From: an uncultured Synechococcus sp.
GTDB lineage: Bacteria > Cyanobacteriota > Cyanobacteriia > PCC-6307 > Cyanobiaceae
NCBI GenBank assembly: GCA_913057985.1
Contig: CAJXPL010000028.1
Span: forward strand, 1-34,647
DNA: 34,647 nt
Direction: 5' to 3'
Below, piece by piece: positions 24,220 to 33,111 of this stretch. Both the position numbers and the translations under genes were made by a program. The notes under the pieces were generated by a model. It did not search any database, was not told the origin of the DNA, and was given only the letters and a program-made list of their open reading frames with translations. Each line of letters starts with the position of its first letter. Position 1 is the stretch's first letter.

Positions 24220-26620
24220 CTTGGGTCAGGAGGCGGATCGGGCTCAGCAGGAAACCCTCGAACTGCTGGAGTGGCATCGGGTCTGTGACCATCTCAGCGG
24301 CTTTGCCAGCACCGGCATGGGCCGTGATGCGGCCCGGGTGCAACCGCTTCCTGCCAGCCTGGATGAGTCGAAACAACGTCTGGCCGAGACCGTTGAAATG
24401 GCGGTACTTGATGACCTCACCGAGGGGGGGCTCAGCTTCCGCGGCGTGCAGAACCTCGAGCCCGTGGTGCTGCGTTGCAGCAAGGGAGGAGTGGCCTCCG
24501 GCGAAGAGCTGCTGGCCGTGGCGGAAACGTTGGCAGCGGCCCGTCGCTTGCGCCGTCTGATCAACGACCCCGAGCTGCGCCCGGTGTGCACCGCGTTGAT
24601 TGAAACGATGGTGACGCTGCCGGAGTTGGAGCAGCGGCTCAAATTTGCCCTCGAAGAGGGCGGCCGTGTCGCTGATCGCGCCAGCGCGGCCTTGTCGGCG
24701 CTCCGGCATCAATGGAACGGACTGCGCCAGGAGCGTCGCGACAAACTTCAGGAGTTGCTGCGTCGCCTAGCGCCATCCCTGCAGGACAGTGTGATCGCCG
24801 AGCGTCATGGGCGTCCTGTTCTGGCAGTGAAGGCCGGTGCCGTGAGCCAGGTTCCGGGGCAGGTGCACGACAGTTCGGCCTCGGGCAGCACCCTCTTCGT
24901 GGAGCCCCGCTCGGTGCTCACCATGGGCAACAAGCTGGCGGAGCTGGAGTCCCGCATCCGGGATGAGGAACGCAAGGTGTTGGCTGAGCTGAGTGCTCTG
25001 GTGGCTGAAGAGGCGTCTGCCCTCAACCAGGTGGTGGCCGTGCTGCGCACGCTTGATCTTGCGCTAGCTCGCGGGCGTTATGGCCGCTGGCTTGGCGGCG
25101 TCGAGCCGCAACTAGAGCCGGCAGCGGAGGCTCCGTTTCGCTTTGCAGGTCTGCGGCACCCGCTGTTGGTGTGGCAGCACAAGCGCGCGGATGGCCCACC
25201 CGTGGTCCCCATTTCGGTGGAGGTGTCTCCGGAGCTGCGGGTGGTGGCGATCACCGGCCCCAACACCGGTGGCAAAACGGTCACCCTGAAAAGCATCGGC
25301 CTCGCTGCACTGATGGCGCGCGCCGGGATGCTGTTGCCCTGCTCAGGCCAACCCTCCCTTCCCTGGTGTGCCCAGGTGCTGGCGGACATCGGCGATGAGC
25401 AATCCCTTCAGCAGAGCCTGTCCACATTCAGCGGCCATGTGAAGCGCATCGGGCGCATTCTTGAGGCGCTCCAGCGCGGCAGTGCCCCTGCCCTGGTGCT
25501 GCTGGATGAGGTGGGTGCTGGAACGGATCCCAGTGAGGGAACGGCCCTGGCTACGGCTCTGCTCAAGGCTCTTGCCGATCGAGCCCGGCTCACGATTGCC
25601 ACCACCCATTTCGGTGAACTCAAGGCCCTCAAATACGACGACGCTCGTTTTGAGAATGCCTCTGTGGCCTTCAACCCTGAGACGTTATCCCCCACCTACG
25701 AGTTGCTGTGGGGAATTCCGGGACGCAGCAATGCGCTGGCGATCGCGACGCGCCTGGGGCTCGATTCGGATGTGCTTCACCAGGCTCAGCAGCTGCTAGC
25801 TCCAGGAGGTGATGGTGAGGTGAACAGTGTGATCCGCGGCTTGGAGGAGCAACGGCAGCGCCAGCAGGCCGCGGCAGAAGATGCTGCAGCACTCCTGGCA
25901 CGCACTGAGCTGCTGCACGAGGAGTTGCTGCAGCGCTGGCAGAAGCAAAAGCAGCAGACCGCGCAACGTCAGGAGCAGGGTCGTCAACGCCTGGAGCAGT
26001 CGATCCGTCAGGGCCAGAAGGAAGTTCGCACCCTGATTCGCCGTCTGCGGGATGAACGCGCGGATGGGGAAACCGCGCGGCGGGCTGGGCAACGGTTACG
26101 CAGCCTGGAGGACCATCACCGCCCCACCCCTGAACGGCGTGCACCCAAGCCAGGCTGGCGTCCGGCCGTGGGCGATCGCGTGCGCTTGCTGGCCCTCGGT
26201 AAGGCTGCAGATGTGTTGGCCATCACCGATGACGGCCTCCAGCTGACAGTCCGTTGCGGTGTGATGCGCACCACGGTGGATCTGACGGCGGTGGAAAGCC
26301 TGGATGGGCGTAAGCCCGAGCCTCCTCCAAAGCCGGTGGTGAAGGTGCATGCCCGTTCAGCCGGTGGCGGTGGTGCACAGGTGCGCACCAGTCGTAACAC
26401 TCTTGATGTGCGGGGCATGCGGGTGCATGAAGCCGAAGCAGCGGTTGAGGAATGCCTGCGCAGTGCCAATGGCCCGGTTTGGGTGATCCATGGCATTGGC
26501 ACGGGCAAGCTCAAGCGCGGCCTGCGCGCCTGGCTGGACACGGTGCCCTACGTGGAACGGGTGACTGATGCTGAGCAGGGGGACGGCGGACCGGGCTGCA
26601 GCGTTGTCTGGGTGCGCTGA
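24182..26620 (+). CDS. mutS2: MutS2 endonuclease/ATPase
   Basis: MutS2 acts on recombination intermediates and, in some bacteria, on collided ribosomes rather than in mismatch repair. Seen in order: a MutS core lacking the mismatch-recognition domain, Walker A (GPNTGGKTVTLKS) near residue 360, Walker B (LVLLDEVGAGTDPSEG) near 440, a long Gln/Glu/Arg-rich coiled coil at about 540-640, a KOW-like RVRLLALGKAADV segment, and a C-terminal Smr domain (LDVRGMRVHEAEAAVEECL, then HGIGTGKL). At 812 residues it is complete. ATG 24182 overlaps the VOC gene by 38 bases; TTG 24221, just after that gene's stop, is an alternative. Confidence 0.95.
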   Translation: MNPPVASPPTAIDLGQEADRAQQETLELLEWHRVCDHLSGFASTGMGRDAARVQPLPASLDESKQRLAETVEMAVLDDLTEGGLSFRGVQNLEPVVLRCSKGGVASGEELLAVAETLAAARRLRRLINDPELRPVCTALIETMVTLPELEQRLKFALEEGGRVADRASAALSALRHQWNGLRQERRDKLQELLRRLAPSLQDSVIAERHGRPVLAVKAGAVSQVPGQVHDSSASGSTLFVEPRSVLTMGNKLAELESRIRDEERKVLAELSALVAEEASALNQVVAVLRTLDLALARGRYGRWLGGVEPQLEPAAEAPFRFAGLRHPLLVWQHKRADGPPVVPISVEVSPELRVVAITGPNTGGKTVTLKSIGLAALMARAGMLLPCSGQPSLPWCAQVLADIGDEQSLQQSLSTFSGHVKRIGRILEALQRGSAPALVLLDEVGAGTDPSEGTALATALLKALADRARLTIATTHFGELKALKYDDARFENASVAFNPETLSPTYELLWGIPGRSNALAIATRLGLDSDVLHQAQQLLAPGGDGEVNSVIRGLEEQRQRQQAAAEDAAALLARTELLHEELLQRWQKQKQQTAQRQEQGRQRLEQSIRQGQKEVRTLIRRLRDERADGETARRAGQRLRSLEDHHRPTPERRAPKPGWRPAVGDRVRLLALGKAADVLAITDDGLQLTVRCGVMRTTVDLTAVESLDGRKPEPPPKPVVKVHARSAGGGGAQVRTSRNTLDVRGMRVHEAEAAVEECLRSANGPVWVIHGIGTGKLKRGLRAWLDTVPYVERVTDAEQGDGGPGCSVVWVR

Positions 26621-26642
26621 GTTGCCTCAGCCGTCGCAGTCA

Positions 26643-27821
26643 TTAACGGATCGCTTCTCCATCCGCCTCGAACAACCGCCAGCCTGTGGGGTCAGGGTCG
26701 AGGTGGATGGCATCGCCGGCCTTGATGTTGATGTCCGCTGAACCTCTGACCTGGATGAGTTGATCACCATCCACGAGCCGACAGGTGAGGATCTGCTCAT
26801 TGCCCAGCCGCTCGCAATGGCTGACCTCGGCTTGGAGATTTCTGTTCGTTGCTGGTGCCAGGTGCCAGTGTTCAGGCCTCAATCCTGCGGTGAGGTGTTG
26901 GCCTTCTCGTTGAAGTAAGGGCTCAACCATTTCACCTTCAACCTGAATGCGCTTGCTTCCCAAAATGAGGGTTGCATTGGCTCCCACCGTGACGGGCAAC
27001 AGGCTCATCGCTGGGCTGCCGATGAACTGGGCCACGAAGATGTTGGAGGGCCACCGGTACAACTCCATCGGTGTTCCCAGTTGTTGCAAGCGCCCTTGGT
27101 TCAACACGGCGATGCGGTCGCCCATGGTCATCGCTTCCACCTGGTCGTGGGTCACATAAACCGTCGTTGTTCCGAGCTCTCTCTGCAGCTCGACGATTTT
27201 TTGGCGCGTGCTCGTTCTGAGTTTGGCGTCGAGATTGCTGAGCGGTTCATCCATCAAGAACACCTCAGGATTGCGCGCCATGGCGCGTCCGAGGGCGACC
27301 CGTTGTTTCTGTCCGCCGGACAGTTCCTTTGGCCTTCGATCGAGCAATTCGGTTAGTTCCAGAGATCTGGCAACGGTGTGCACCCGGGCTTCGATGCGTT
27401 CTTCTCTGACTGACCGCACACGCAGTGGTTTGGGCAACATGCGCGTGGATCGAAAGGCTTGATCTTGGATGCGCTGGACTGTTGATCTCGCCTGGCTTCT
27501 GCGCAGTCCGAAGCTGAGGTTGTCCCTCACGCTGAGATGCGGGTAGAGCGCATAGCTCTGGAACACCATGGCGACGTTGCGGCGCGCTGGCGGCACATCG
27601 CTGATAGGCCGAGTTCCGATTCTGATTTCGCCGCTGGTGGGGCTGTCGAGACCAGCGAGCAGTCGCAGCAAGGTGCTTTTGCCGCACCCCGAGGGACCGA
27701 CCAGCACCAAAAACTCGCCATCGTTGATCGTCAGATTCAACTGACGAATCACATCAACGGGATAACCGCCGCCGCGTCCTGGGAAGGTCTTGCTGAGGTC
27801 TTCGAAACGGACGCCGGCCAA
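26643..27821 (-). CDS. ABC transporter ATPase, MalK/UgpC-like
   Basis: This is the ATP-binding subunit of a sugar or polyol import ABC transporter of the CUT1 type. Walker A is GPSGCGKST, the Q-loop MVFQSYALYPHL, the signature LSGGQKQR, Walker B VFLMDEPLSNLD, and the H-loop YVTHD. A C-terminal TOBE/OB regulatory region (from about 250, with GLRPEHWHL) follows. An unusual insertion of roughly 30 residues, basic and helical, lies between the Q-loop region and the signature (about residues 110-145). No permease or binding protein is adjacent, so it is an orphan ATPase that may serve a transporter elsewhere, for example the glucosylglycerol system. GC appears a little lower than in mutS2. Confidence 0.9.
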   Translation of the reverse strand: MAGVRFEDLSKTFPGRGGGYPVDVIRQLNLTINDGEFLVLVGPSGCGKSTLLRLLAGLDSPTSGEIRIGTRPISDVPPARRNVAMVFQSYALYPHLSVRDNLSFGLRRSQARSTVQRIQDQAFRSTRMLPKPLRVRSVREERIEARVHTVARSLELTELLDRRPKELSGGQKQRVALGRAMARNPEVFLMDEPLSNLDAKLRTSTRQKIVELQRELGTTTVYVTHDQVEAMTMGDRIAVLNQGRLQQLGTPMELYRWPSNIFVAQFIGSPAMSLLPVTVGANATLILGSKRIQVEGEMVEPLLQREGQHLTAGLRPEHWHLAPATNRNLQAEVSHCERLGNEQILTCRLVDGDQLIQVRGSADINIKAGDAIHLDPDPTGWRLFEADGEAIR

Positions 27822-27879
27822 CGGCAGAGCTGCAGCGGCTGAATCTTAGGGTTATGGATTGGATTGAGCCGGCAGCACC

Positions 27880-28869
27880 GTGCAGTTCATCGATCAGGCA
27901 CGGATCACGGTCCGAGGCGGGCGCGGCGGCGATGGCATCGCTGCATTTCGCCGTGAAAAGTATGTGCCCGCTGGAGGCCCCTCCGGAGGTGACGGCGGTT
28001 GTGGGGCTCCTGTGGTTCTGGAGGCCGACAGCAACCTGCAAACCCTGCTCGACTTCAAATACAAACGCCTGTTCGCTGCTGATGACGGGCGACGCGGTGG
28101 CCCGAACAAATGCACCGGTGCATCGGGGAAAGACCTGGTGATCAAGGTGCCTTGCGGCACGGAGGTACGCCATCTGCGCACCGGCATTCTTCTGGGCGAC
28201 CTCACAGCGCCGGGTGAACGTCTCACCGTTGCCTTCGGTGGGAGAGGTGGTCTGGGCAATGCCCATTACCTGAGCAATCGCAACCGTGCTCCGGAGAAAT
28301 TCACCGAGGGGCGTGAGGGTGAGGAATGGCCCCTTCAGCTGGAACTCAAGTTGCTGGCTGAGGTGGGCATCATTGGACTTCCCAATGCCGGAAAAAGCAC
28401 CTTGATCGCCGTGCTGTCGGCAGCGCGACCCAAGATTGCCGATTACCCCTTCACCACTTTGGTCCCCAACCTTGGTGTGGTGCGCCGGCCCAGTGGAGAT
28501 GGAACCGTGTTCGCGGATATTCCAGGCTTGATTGAAGGGGCAGCCCAGGGCGCTGGTCTTGGCCACGACTTTCTGCGTCATATCGAACGCACCCGTCTGC
28601 TGATCCACCTCGTGGACGCAGGATCCGAGGATCCCGTGGCTGACCTGAACGTCGTCCAGCAGGAGCTGGAGGCCTATGGCCATGGTCTGGTTGATCGGCC
28701 ACGTCTGCTGGTGATCAACAAACAGGAGTTGGTGTCAGAGGACAATCTCCCCACGTTGCAGCAGGAGCTTGAAGCGGCGAGTGGTCGTCCCGTTCTGTGC
28801 ATTTCAGCCGCCATGGGAACCAACCTGGATCAGTTGCTGGCAGAAACCTGGGCCGAGCTCGGGGTGTGA
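27880..28869 (+). CDS. obgE: GTPase Obg/CgtA
   Basis: Obg is an essential GTPase tied to 50S ribosome assembly and stress responses. The N-terminal glycine-rich Obg fold ([29 protein letters not shown]) leads to the G domain: G1 [10 protein letters not shown]2 YPFTTL, G3 DIPGLIEGA, and G5 CISAA. The G4 motif reads NKQE, not the usual NKxD, so the base-specificity position carries Glu. The product has 329 residues and lacks the variable C-terminal domain found in some bacteria. It starts at GTG 27880, right at the conserved [14 protein letters not shown]. Confidence 0.96.
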   Translation: MQFIDQARITVRGGRGGDGIAAFRREKYVPAGGPSGGDGGCGAPVVLEADSNLQTLLDFKYKRLFAADDGRRGGPNKCTGASGKDLVIKVPCGTEVRHLRTGILLGDLTAPGERLTVAFGGRGGLGNAHYLSNRNRAPEKFTEGREGEEWPLQLELKLLAEVGIIGLPNAGKSTLIAVLSAARPKIADYPFTTLVPNLGVVRRPSGDGTVFADIPGLIEGAAQGAGLGHDFLRHIERTRLLIHLVDAGSEDPVADLNVVQQELEAYGHGLVDRPRLLVINKQELVSEDNLPTLQQELEAASGRPVLCISAAMGTNLDQLLAETWAELGV

Positions 28870-28926
28870 GCTGATCCTCCAGACAATCTTCATGTGATCA
28901 GCAACACCGATGCTTGTGGGCTGATC
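28870..28926. repeat. Alternating GCTGATC/GATCAGC motifs
   Basis: GCTGATC occurs at 28870-28876 and 28920-28926, with its reverse complement GATCAGC at 28896-28902. The middle copy could pair with either neighbour. The motifs fill most of the gap between obgE and the next small gene. Whether this is regulatory or chance is open. Confidence 0.4.
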
Positions 28927-28962
28927 GCAGGAGAGCCATAACGGGAATGTCTCTCCCATGAC

Positions 28963-29145
28963 ATGACCTTTTACACCTGTCTGGACAACAAGGGCGACGT
29001 GATTGCCCGGTGCCAAACGAAAGAGGATGTTGCTGTGCTTCAACGCATGGGACGCCCGATCGCTGAAGTGAAGGCAATGCGTAATGAGGAGGCTGTCGTC
29101 TGCAGCCTGACCGGCAGCCCCTCCGATTACAACGAGGACTATTGA
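28963..29145 (+). CDS. Small unknown protein
   Basis: A 60-residue product, cytosolic-looking, starting TFYTCLDNKGDVIARCQT and ending in an acidic tail (SDYNEDY). The segment after it resembles a small alpha/beta fold (KEDVAVLQRMGRPIAEVKAM). It has three cysteines and no signal peptide. ATG 28963 is used; an out-of-frame ATG lies at 28958. I recognise no family, but the normal codon use and clean start favour a real gene. It follows obgE by 93 bases. Confidence 0.65.
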   Translation: MTFYTCLDNKGDVIARCQTKEDVAVLQRMGRPIAEVKAMRNEEAVVCSLTGSPSDYNEDY

Positions 29146-29175
29146 GGCCTCGTTGAATTAACCGCGTTTGTTGGC

Positions 29176-29394
29176 TCAGTCGTCGTAGACGCGGCACTCC
29201 TCGGCATCGGGATTGGCCTCGCAATGCAGCTCGAGGGAGGTAGGGTCGTGGCTGTCGCCGGGGTGGTGTTCCTTGTATTCCTCCAGCGACTTCAACTCAT
29301 CGGTGAGGTGACGAACCTTGGCGTCGTCTCCAGCTGCTTTGGCAGCTTCAATTTCCGATTGATCCTTCTGGATGTGTTCGTCGATGGACTTCAT
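29176..29394 (-). CDS. CP12 family protein, C-terminal-cysteine variant
   Basis: CP12 is a small, largely disordered redox protein that links glyceraldehyde-3-phosphate dehydrogenase and phosphoribulokinase and turns the Calvin cycle down in the dark. The C-terminus LELHCEANPDAEECRVYDD is a clear CP12 signature with its GAPDH-binding cysteine pair. The N-terminal cysteine pair and the AWDxVEEL core are missing; that part is replaced by a helical Lys/Glu/Asp stretch. The length is 72 residues. It therefore probably binds GAPDH but may not assemble the full complex with phosphoribulokinase. It is convergent with the preceding small gene, 30 bases apart. Confidence 0.85.
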   Translation of the reverse strand: MKSIDEHIQKDQSEIEAAKAAGDDAKVRHLTDELKSLEEYKEHHPGDSHDPTSLELHCEANPDAEECRVYDD

Positions 29395-29499
29395 GAATTC
29401 AGACCGTGGCCTGGCTGCACCTTACGGCGATTCATCGGTTTTGGAGTGGTGGAATCCCCCCCCCATGACCATCCGTCAATCTTGATCTGAGGCGGCGGT

Positions 29500-29521
29500 A
29501 GCCGTGGCTACAACCACGGCT
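29500..29521. terminator. Hairpin downstream of the ABC-F gene
   Basis: AGCCGTGG and CCACGGCT pair over 8 bases with a 6-base loop, 13 bases beyond the stop of the leftward ABC-F gene and within the 139-base gap to the CP12 gene. No T-run follows on the minus strand, so it could be an RNA-stabilising or weak terminator structure. The rest of the gap shows no other clear signal. Confidence 0.5.
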
Positions 29522-29533
29522 CCAGCTCCTTGC

Positions 29534-31435
29534 TTAGGGAGCCAATTCGCTGAGTTCCAGCCAACGTTCTTCGGCCTGTTCGATGCGGGAGATCAGATCA
29601 GCCAGATCAAGGCTGAGCTTGGCCATGTCGGCGCCCTCCTGCGTCATCTGCTGTTCCAGCTCCTCCTTCTGCAACTCCAGGTCAGGCAGCTGTTGATCGA
29701 GAGCCGCAAGCTCCTTGTTTTCTTTAAAGTTTCGACGCCGCGGACCATCGCGCTTGGTTTCGCTGCTGCGCTCCGGTTTTGGTGAGGAGGGTTTGCTCGC
29801 CTGGTTCTGGCTGCGTTCCTCCTGGCGCTGCTGCTCCAGAAACGCGCTGTAGTTCCCTTCAAAGCGATTAAGCCGTCCTTGGTCGAAGCAGAACAGGCGA
29901 TCAACGGTGCGATCCAGGAAATAACGGTCGTGGGAAACAACGATCACGCAGCCCCGGAAGTCTTCAAGGAAGTCTTCGAGAACGCTGAGGGTCTGAACAT
30001 CCAGATCGTTGGTGGGTTCGTCCAACAGCAAGACGTTGGGCGCCTGGATCAGCATCCGGCAGAGGGTGAGGCGGCGGCGCTCGCCTCCCGAGAGCTTGGC
30101 CAAGGGGCTGTGCTGCTGGGCCGGTGGAAACAAAAAGCGTTCCAGAAGCTGCGATGCGGTGACCTGTTCACCCCCCAGATCGATCCGGCTGGCGGCTTCT
30201 TCCACGAACTCGATCACTTTGCGATCGAGCCCTTTGCCTTTGTTGAAGTCTTCGGTGTGCTGGTCCAGGTAGCCGATGTGCACGGTCTCCCCAAGCAGCA
30301 GGCTGCCTTGGGTTGGCTCGCGCCGTCTGGCAATGAGATCAAGCAGGGTGGATTTGCCGCTGCCGTTGGGGCCGATGATGCCGATTCGGTCTTCAGGGCT
30401 GAAGCTGTAGCTGAAGCCATCAAGGAGTGGGCGACCGCCTTGGCTGCCATCGGCTGTGACCCCAACGTCTTCCGCTTCAATCACCTGTTTGCCGATGCGC
30501 CGGCTGATGCCGGTCATCTCCAGCTTCGCTTTGGCCTGATTGGGTTTCTGCTCGCGCATCGCTTCGATGCGTTGCAGTCGCGCCTTCTGTTTGGTGCTGC
30601 GCGCCTTGGGGCCCTGGCGTAGCCAGGCCAATTCTCGGCGAAGCACGCTTTTGAACTTGGCCGCTGAGGCTGCTTCTGAGGCTTCTTCTTCCGCTTTGTG
30701 CTGCAGAAAGGTGCTGTAGTTCCCCTGATAGGTGCGGGCCTGGCTTCGGTCCACCTCCACCATCCGTCGTGTCACCCGATCGAGCACATAGCGGTCATGG
30801 GTGACCAGCACCAGAGCCCCGGGGTAGCGATCCAGCCAGCTCTGCAGCCATTCCACGGCAGCGGCGTCGAGATGGTTGGTGGGCTCATCCAGCAGCAGCA
30901 CATCGGGGCAGGCCACCAGAGCTGATGCCAGACCCACCCGTTTGCGGTATCCGCCAGAGAGGTCGTCGACCGGGCGCTGGAGATCGCTGATGCCCAATTT
31001 CTGCAGCACTTCCCGGCATTGCTGCTCCAGGCTCCAGGCTTCTTCTTCATCCATCCGTTGGCTGAGCTGACCCAGCTCCGCCATGAGTGCTTCGTTGCTG
31101 GGGTCTGCCGCGATGGCGTCGCTGAGGGCGCTGAAGCGCACCAGCAGATCCCGTTTGGCGCCGCAGCCTTCCAGCACCTGTTCCAGCACCGTGAGCCCCG
31201 GAGTGATTCGGCTCTCCTGACCCACCAGCTCCACCCGAAGCCGCGGCGAACAGCGGCGTTCCCCCTCACCGAGCGGCTCTTTCCCCGCCAGAACCTTCAA
31301 CAGGGTGGATTTGCCGGCGCCATTGGGACCGATCAGCCCGAGCCGTTCTCCTTCAGCGATGTGGAGATCGAGATCGGAAAAGAGGGTGCGGATGCCGAAA
31401 TCCTTGGCCGCACCCACCAGGCTGATCAGACTCAC
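29534..31435 (-). CDS. ABC-F ATPase, Uup-like
   Basis: An ABC-F protein of 633 residues with two ATPase domains on one chain and no membrane segments, acting on ribosomes rather than as a transporter. Domain 1 has Walker A GPNGAGKST, signature LSGGYRKR and Walker B LLLDEPTNHLD; domain 2 has GPNGSGKST, LSGGERRR and LLLDEPTNDLD. A charged linker (RQGPKARSTKQKARLQRIEAM) and a C-terminal coiled coil from about 550 to the end are typical of Uup. The start overlaps the stop of the DUF2301 gene by 4 bases (31432-31435), so these genes form an operon with the GST gene upstream. Confidence 0.93.
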   Translation of the reverse strand: MSLISLVGAAKDFGIRTLFSDLDLHIAEGERLGLIGPNGAGKSTLLKVLAGKEPLGEGERRCSPRLRVELVGQESRITPGLTVLEQVLEGCGAKRDLLVRFSALSDAIAADPSNEALMAELGQLSQRMDEEEAWSLEQQCREVLQKLGISDLQRPVDDLSGGYRKRVGLASALVACPDVLLLDEPTNHLDAAAVEWLQSWLDRYPGALVLVTHDRYVLDRVTRRMVEVDRSQARTYQGNYSTFLQHKAEEEASEAASAAKFKSVLRRELAWLRQGPKARSTKQKARLQRIEAMREQKPNQAKAKLEMTGISRRIGKQVIEAEDVGVTADGSQGGRPLLDGFSYSFSPEDRIGIIGPNGSGKSTLLDLIARRREPTQGSLLLGETVHIGYLDQHTEDFNKGKGLDRKVIEFVEEAASRIDLGGEQVTASQLLERFLFPPAQQHSPLAKLSGGERRRLTLCRMLIQAPNVLLLDEPTNDLDVQTLSVLEDFLEDFRGCVIVVSHDRYFLDRTVDRLFCFDQGRLNRFEGNYSAFLEQQRQEERSQNQASKPSSPKPERSSETKRDGPRRRNFKENKELAALDQQLPDLELQKEELEQQMTQEGADMAKLSLDLADLISRIEQAEERWLELSELAP

Positions 31436-32070
31436 GGCGTGCCAGCGGGCAATTGACCGTCCAGATAAGCAAACACGCTCTTATCGCCCACATCCGCTGC
31501 TGCCTCCATGCCGAATTTGCGCAGGGCCAGCAGCACCAGCAGCACCGCTGCAGCTTCCAGTAGAGCCAGGCAGAGGGGACCATTGATCAGTCCCACCAGA
31601 TGCCCCAGCAGCGCTGCCGGCAGCAGCAAGGTGAGACCAATGGCTTCGGGCCGTTGGAAGCAGAAAAACTCCTTGAAGCCGATTCCCGCCAGGGCAGCAA
31701 ACAGTGGCCCGATGGCCAGGATCCACAGTGGCTGATCCCGGAGGACGGAGAGCACTTCGGTGGGGCCGGCCTGCAGCAGCAGGGCTCCCCAACCGATGCA
31801 ACCGCTGAGCCAGAACAGTTGAAGGGCCCGGTGCAAGGGACGGAGATAAATGTGAATCCAGCGCAGCGCCAGGCCCAGGGCTGTGGCCATCGGCAGCACC
31901 CAGAGCCATGCCCAGGGGCTATCGGTTTGCCACCATTGCAGCAACCCTGCGGCCAGGCTGAGGCCGGTGATCAACAGGGCGATTCGATAAAAACGCACCT
32001 CCTGGCGATCGGCAGCGGTTATTGAGTAGGTGCCGTAGACACCTTCGAAGGTTGGATCTGCGTTGGTCAT
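31432..32070 (-). CDS. DUF2301-type integral membrane protein
   Basis: The 212-residue product has six to seven hydrophobic helices after a soluble N-terminus (YGTYSITAADRQEVRFYRIALLI), which is how I remember the cyanobacterial DUF2301 family. Function is unknown. A short cytosolic C-terminal tail ends in AYLDGQLPAGTP. The gene overlaps both neighbours by 4 bases each: its start with the GST gene stop and its stop with the ABC-F start, giving a tight three-gene operon in the order GST, DUF2301, ABC-F. Confidence 0.75.
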   Translation of the reverse strand: MTNADPTFEGVYGTYSITAADRQEVRFYRIALLITGLSLAAGLLQWWQTDSPWAWLWVLPMATALGLALRWIHIYLRPLHRALQLFWLSGCIGWGALLLQAGPTEVLSVLRDQPLWILAIGPLFAALAGIGFKEFFCFQRPEAIGLTLLLPAALLGHLVGLINGPLCLALLEAAAVLLVLLALRKFGMEAAADVGDKSVFAYLDGQLPAGTP

Positions 32071-33041
32071 CCCGACGCTGCCGTGCTGTTCACCAGTGTG
32101 CTCAGGTCAGGACCGGCTGGAACGATGCCGCTGGGATTGAGGGGGAACAGGGCACCGAAGTAATCGTGTCGCCAGGCGCTGCCGTCGCAGGTGTCCGCCA
32201 CGCCCGGCAGGCGATAAAAGCGCTGTCGCCACGTCCAGAGGTTCGGGTAGTGCCAGAGCGGCTGCCGACTGCAGCCGAACAGGGGGGCATACACCAGCTC
32301 CCAGCGGATCAAGGTGGGGAACAGCCGCACATCCGCCAGGGTCAGTGCTTCTCCGCACAGCCATGGACCGTTGCTTTCGAGGCTCTGCTCCACCGCATCG
32401 AGGGCGGCGAAGAGATCGGCTTCAGCGTGGTCGTAGGCCGCTTGGTTGCGGGCGAAACCGCAGCGGTAAACCCCATCGTTGATGGCCGGTTGCAGCCGCT
32501 GCTGCCAGGCCTGGATCCTGTCGGTTGCTTTTGCTGGTGCCAGGTCCACAACCTCGTCGTGATGGGGCCAGCGGTTCAGTATGTCCACCAGTGGTGCACT
32601 GTCATTTCCCAGCAGGGTGCGCGTCTTGGGATCCACCAGCACAGGCACGGTGGCCCGGTAGCTGGGGTGGGCGCCGCAGTGCTGATACAACTCCAGCAGC
32701 GTTTTGCACCCCTCCCAGGCTGGATCGAGGCCCCAGCGTCCAGCGTTGTGATCCGCCCGTGCCATCACAAGGGTGACGCTGTCGTGCAGATGGCGCAGCT
32801 GATGCACCAGCCAGGTGCGGTGGGCCCAGGGACAGCTGCGCCCGATCACCAGCATCGGCCGTTGACCTGCGCTGCGCTGGAGCAGGTCCGCAGGATTTAA
32901 GGCCGGCGGGGTGAGCGGATCGCTGCTTGGGCGGGTGTAATTGCCGGCTGCATCGGCTGGGCCCAGCCCACCCATGAGCCGTTGCCATTGCCATCGCCAG
33001 CTGCGACGGGCGGCCGTGACCACGACAGGTGGGATCGACAT
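32067..33041 (-). CDS. Xi-class glutathione transferase (hydroquinone reductase)
   Basis: The protein resembles YqjG/ECM4-type S-glutathionyl-hydroquinone reductases, which reduce glutathione conjugates of quinones. The catalytic cysteine sits in the diagnostic SCPWAHRTW motif near residue 76. The N-terminal thioredoxin-like domain has ATVPVLVDPKTRTLLGNDSAPLVDIL, and the C-terminal helical domain has YRCGFARNQAAYD and DVRLFPTLIRWELVYAPLF. At 324 residues it fits the family. ATG 33041 is divergent from the aspartoacylase gene. Quinone-conjugate repair makes sense for a photosynthetic cell but is inferred. Confidence 0.9.
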   Translation of the reverse strand: MSIPPVVVTAARRSWRWQWQRLMGGLGPADAAGNYTRPSSDPLTPPALNPADLLQRSAGQRPMLVIGRSCPWAHRTWLVHQLRHLHDSVTLVMARADHNAGRWGLDPAWEGCKTLLELYQHCGAHPSYRATVPVLVDPKTRTLLGNDSAPLVDILNRWPHHDEVVDLAPAKATDRIQAWQQRLQPAINDGVYRCGFARNQAAYDHAEADLFAALDAVEQSLESNGPWLCGEALTLADVRLFPTLIRWELVYAPLFGCSRQPLWHYPNLWTWRQRFYRLPGVADTCDGSAWRHDYFGALFPLNPSGIVPAGPDLSTLVNSTAASG

Positions 33042-33111
33042 GGCTCGGTTTGGATCGCTTTCATCCTCGCTGTGACTCGTGCTTCAGTCAGAACTTGGTT
33101 CGCTGTGGTCC

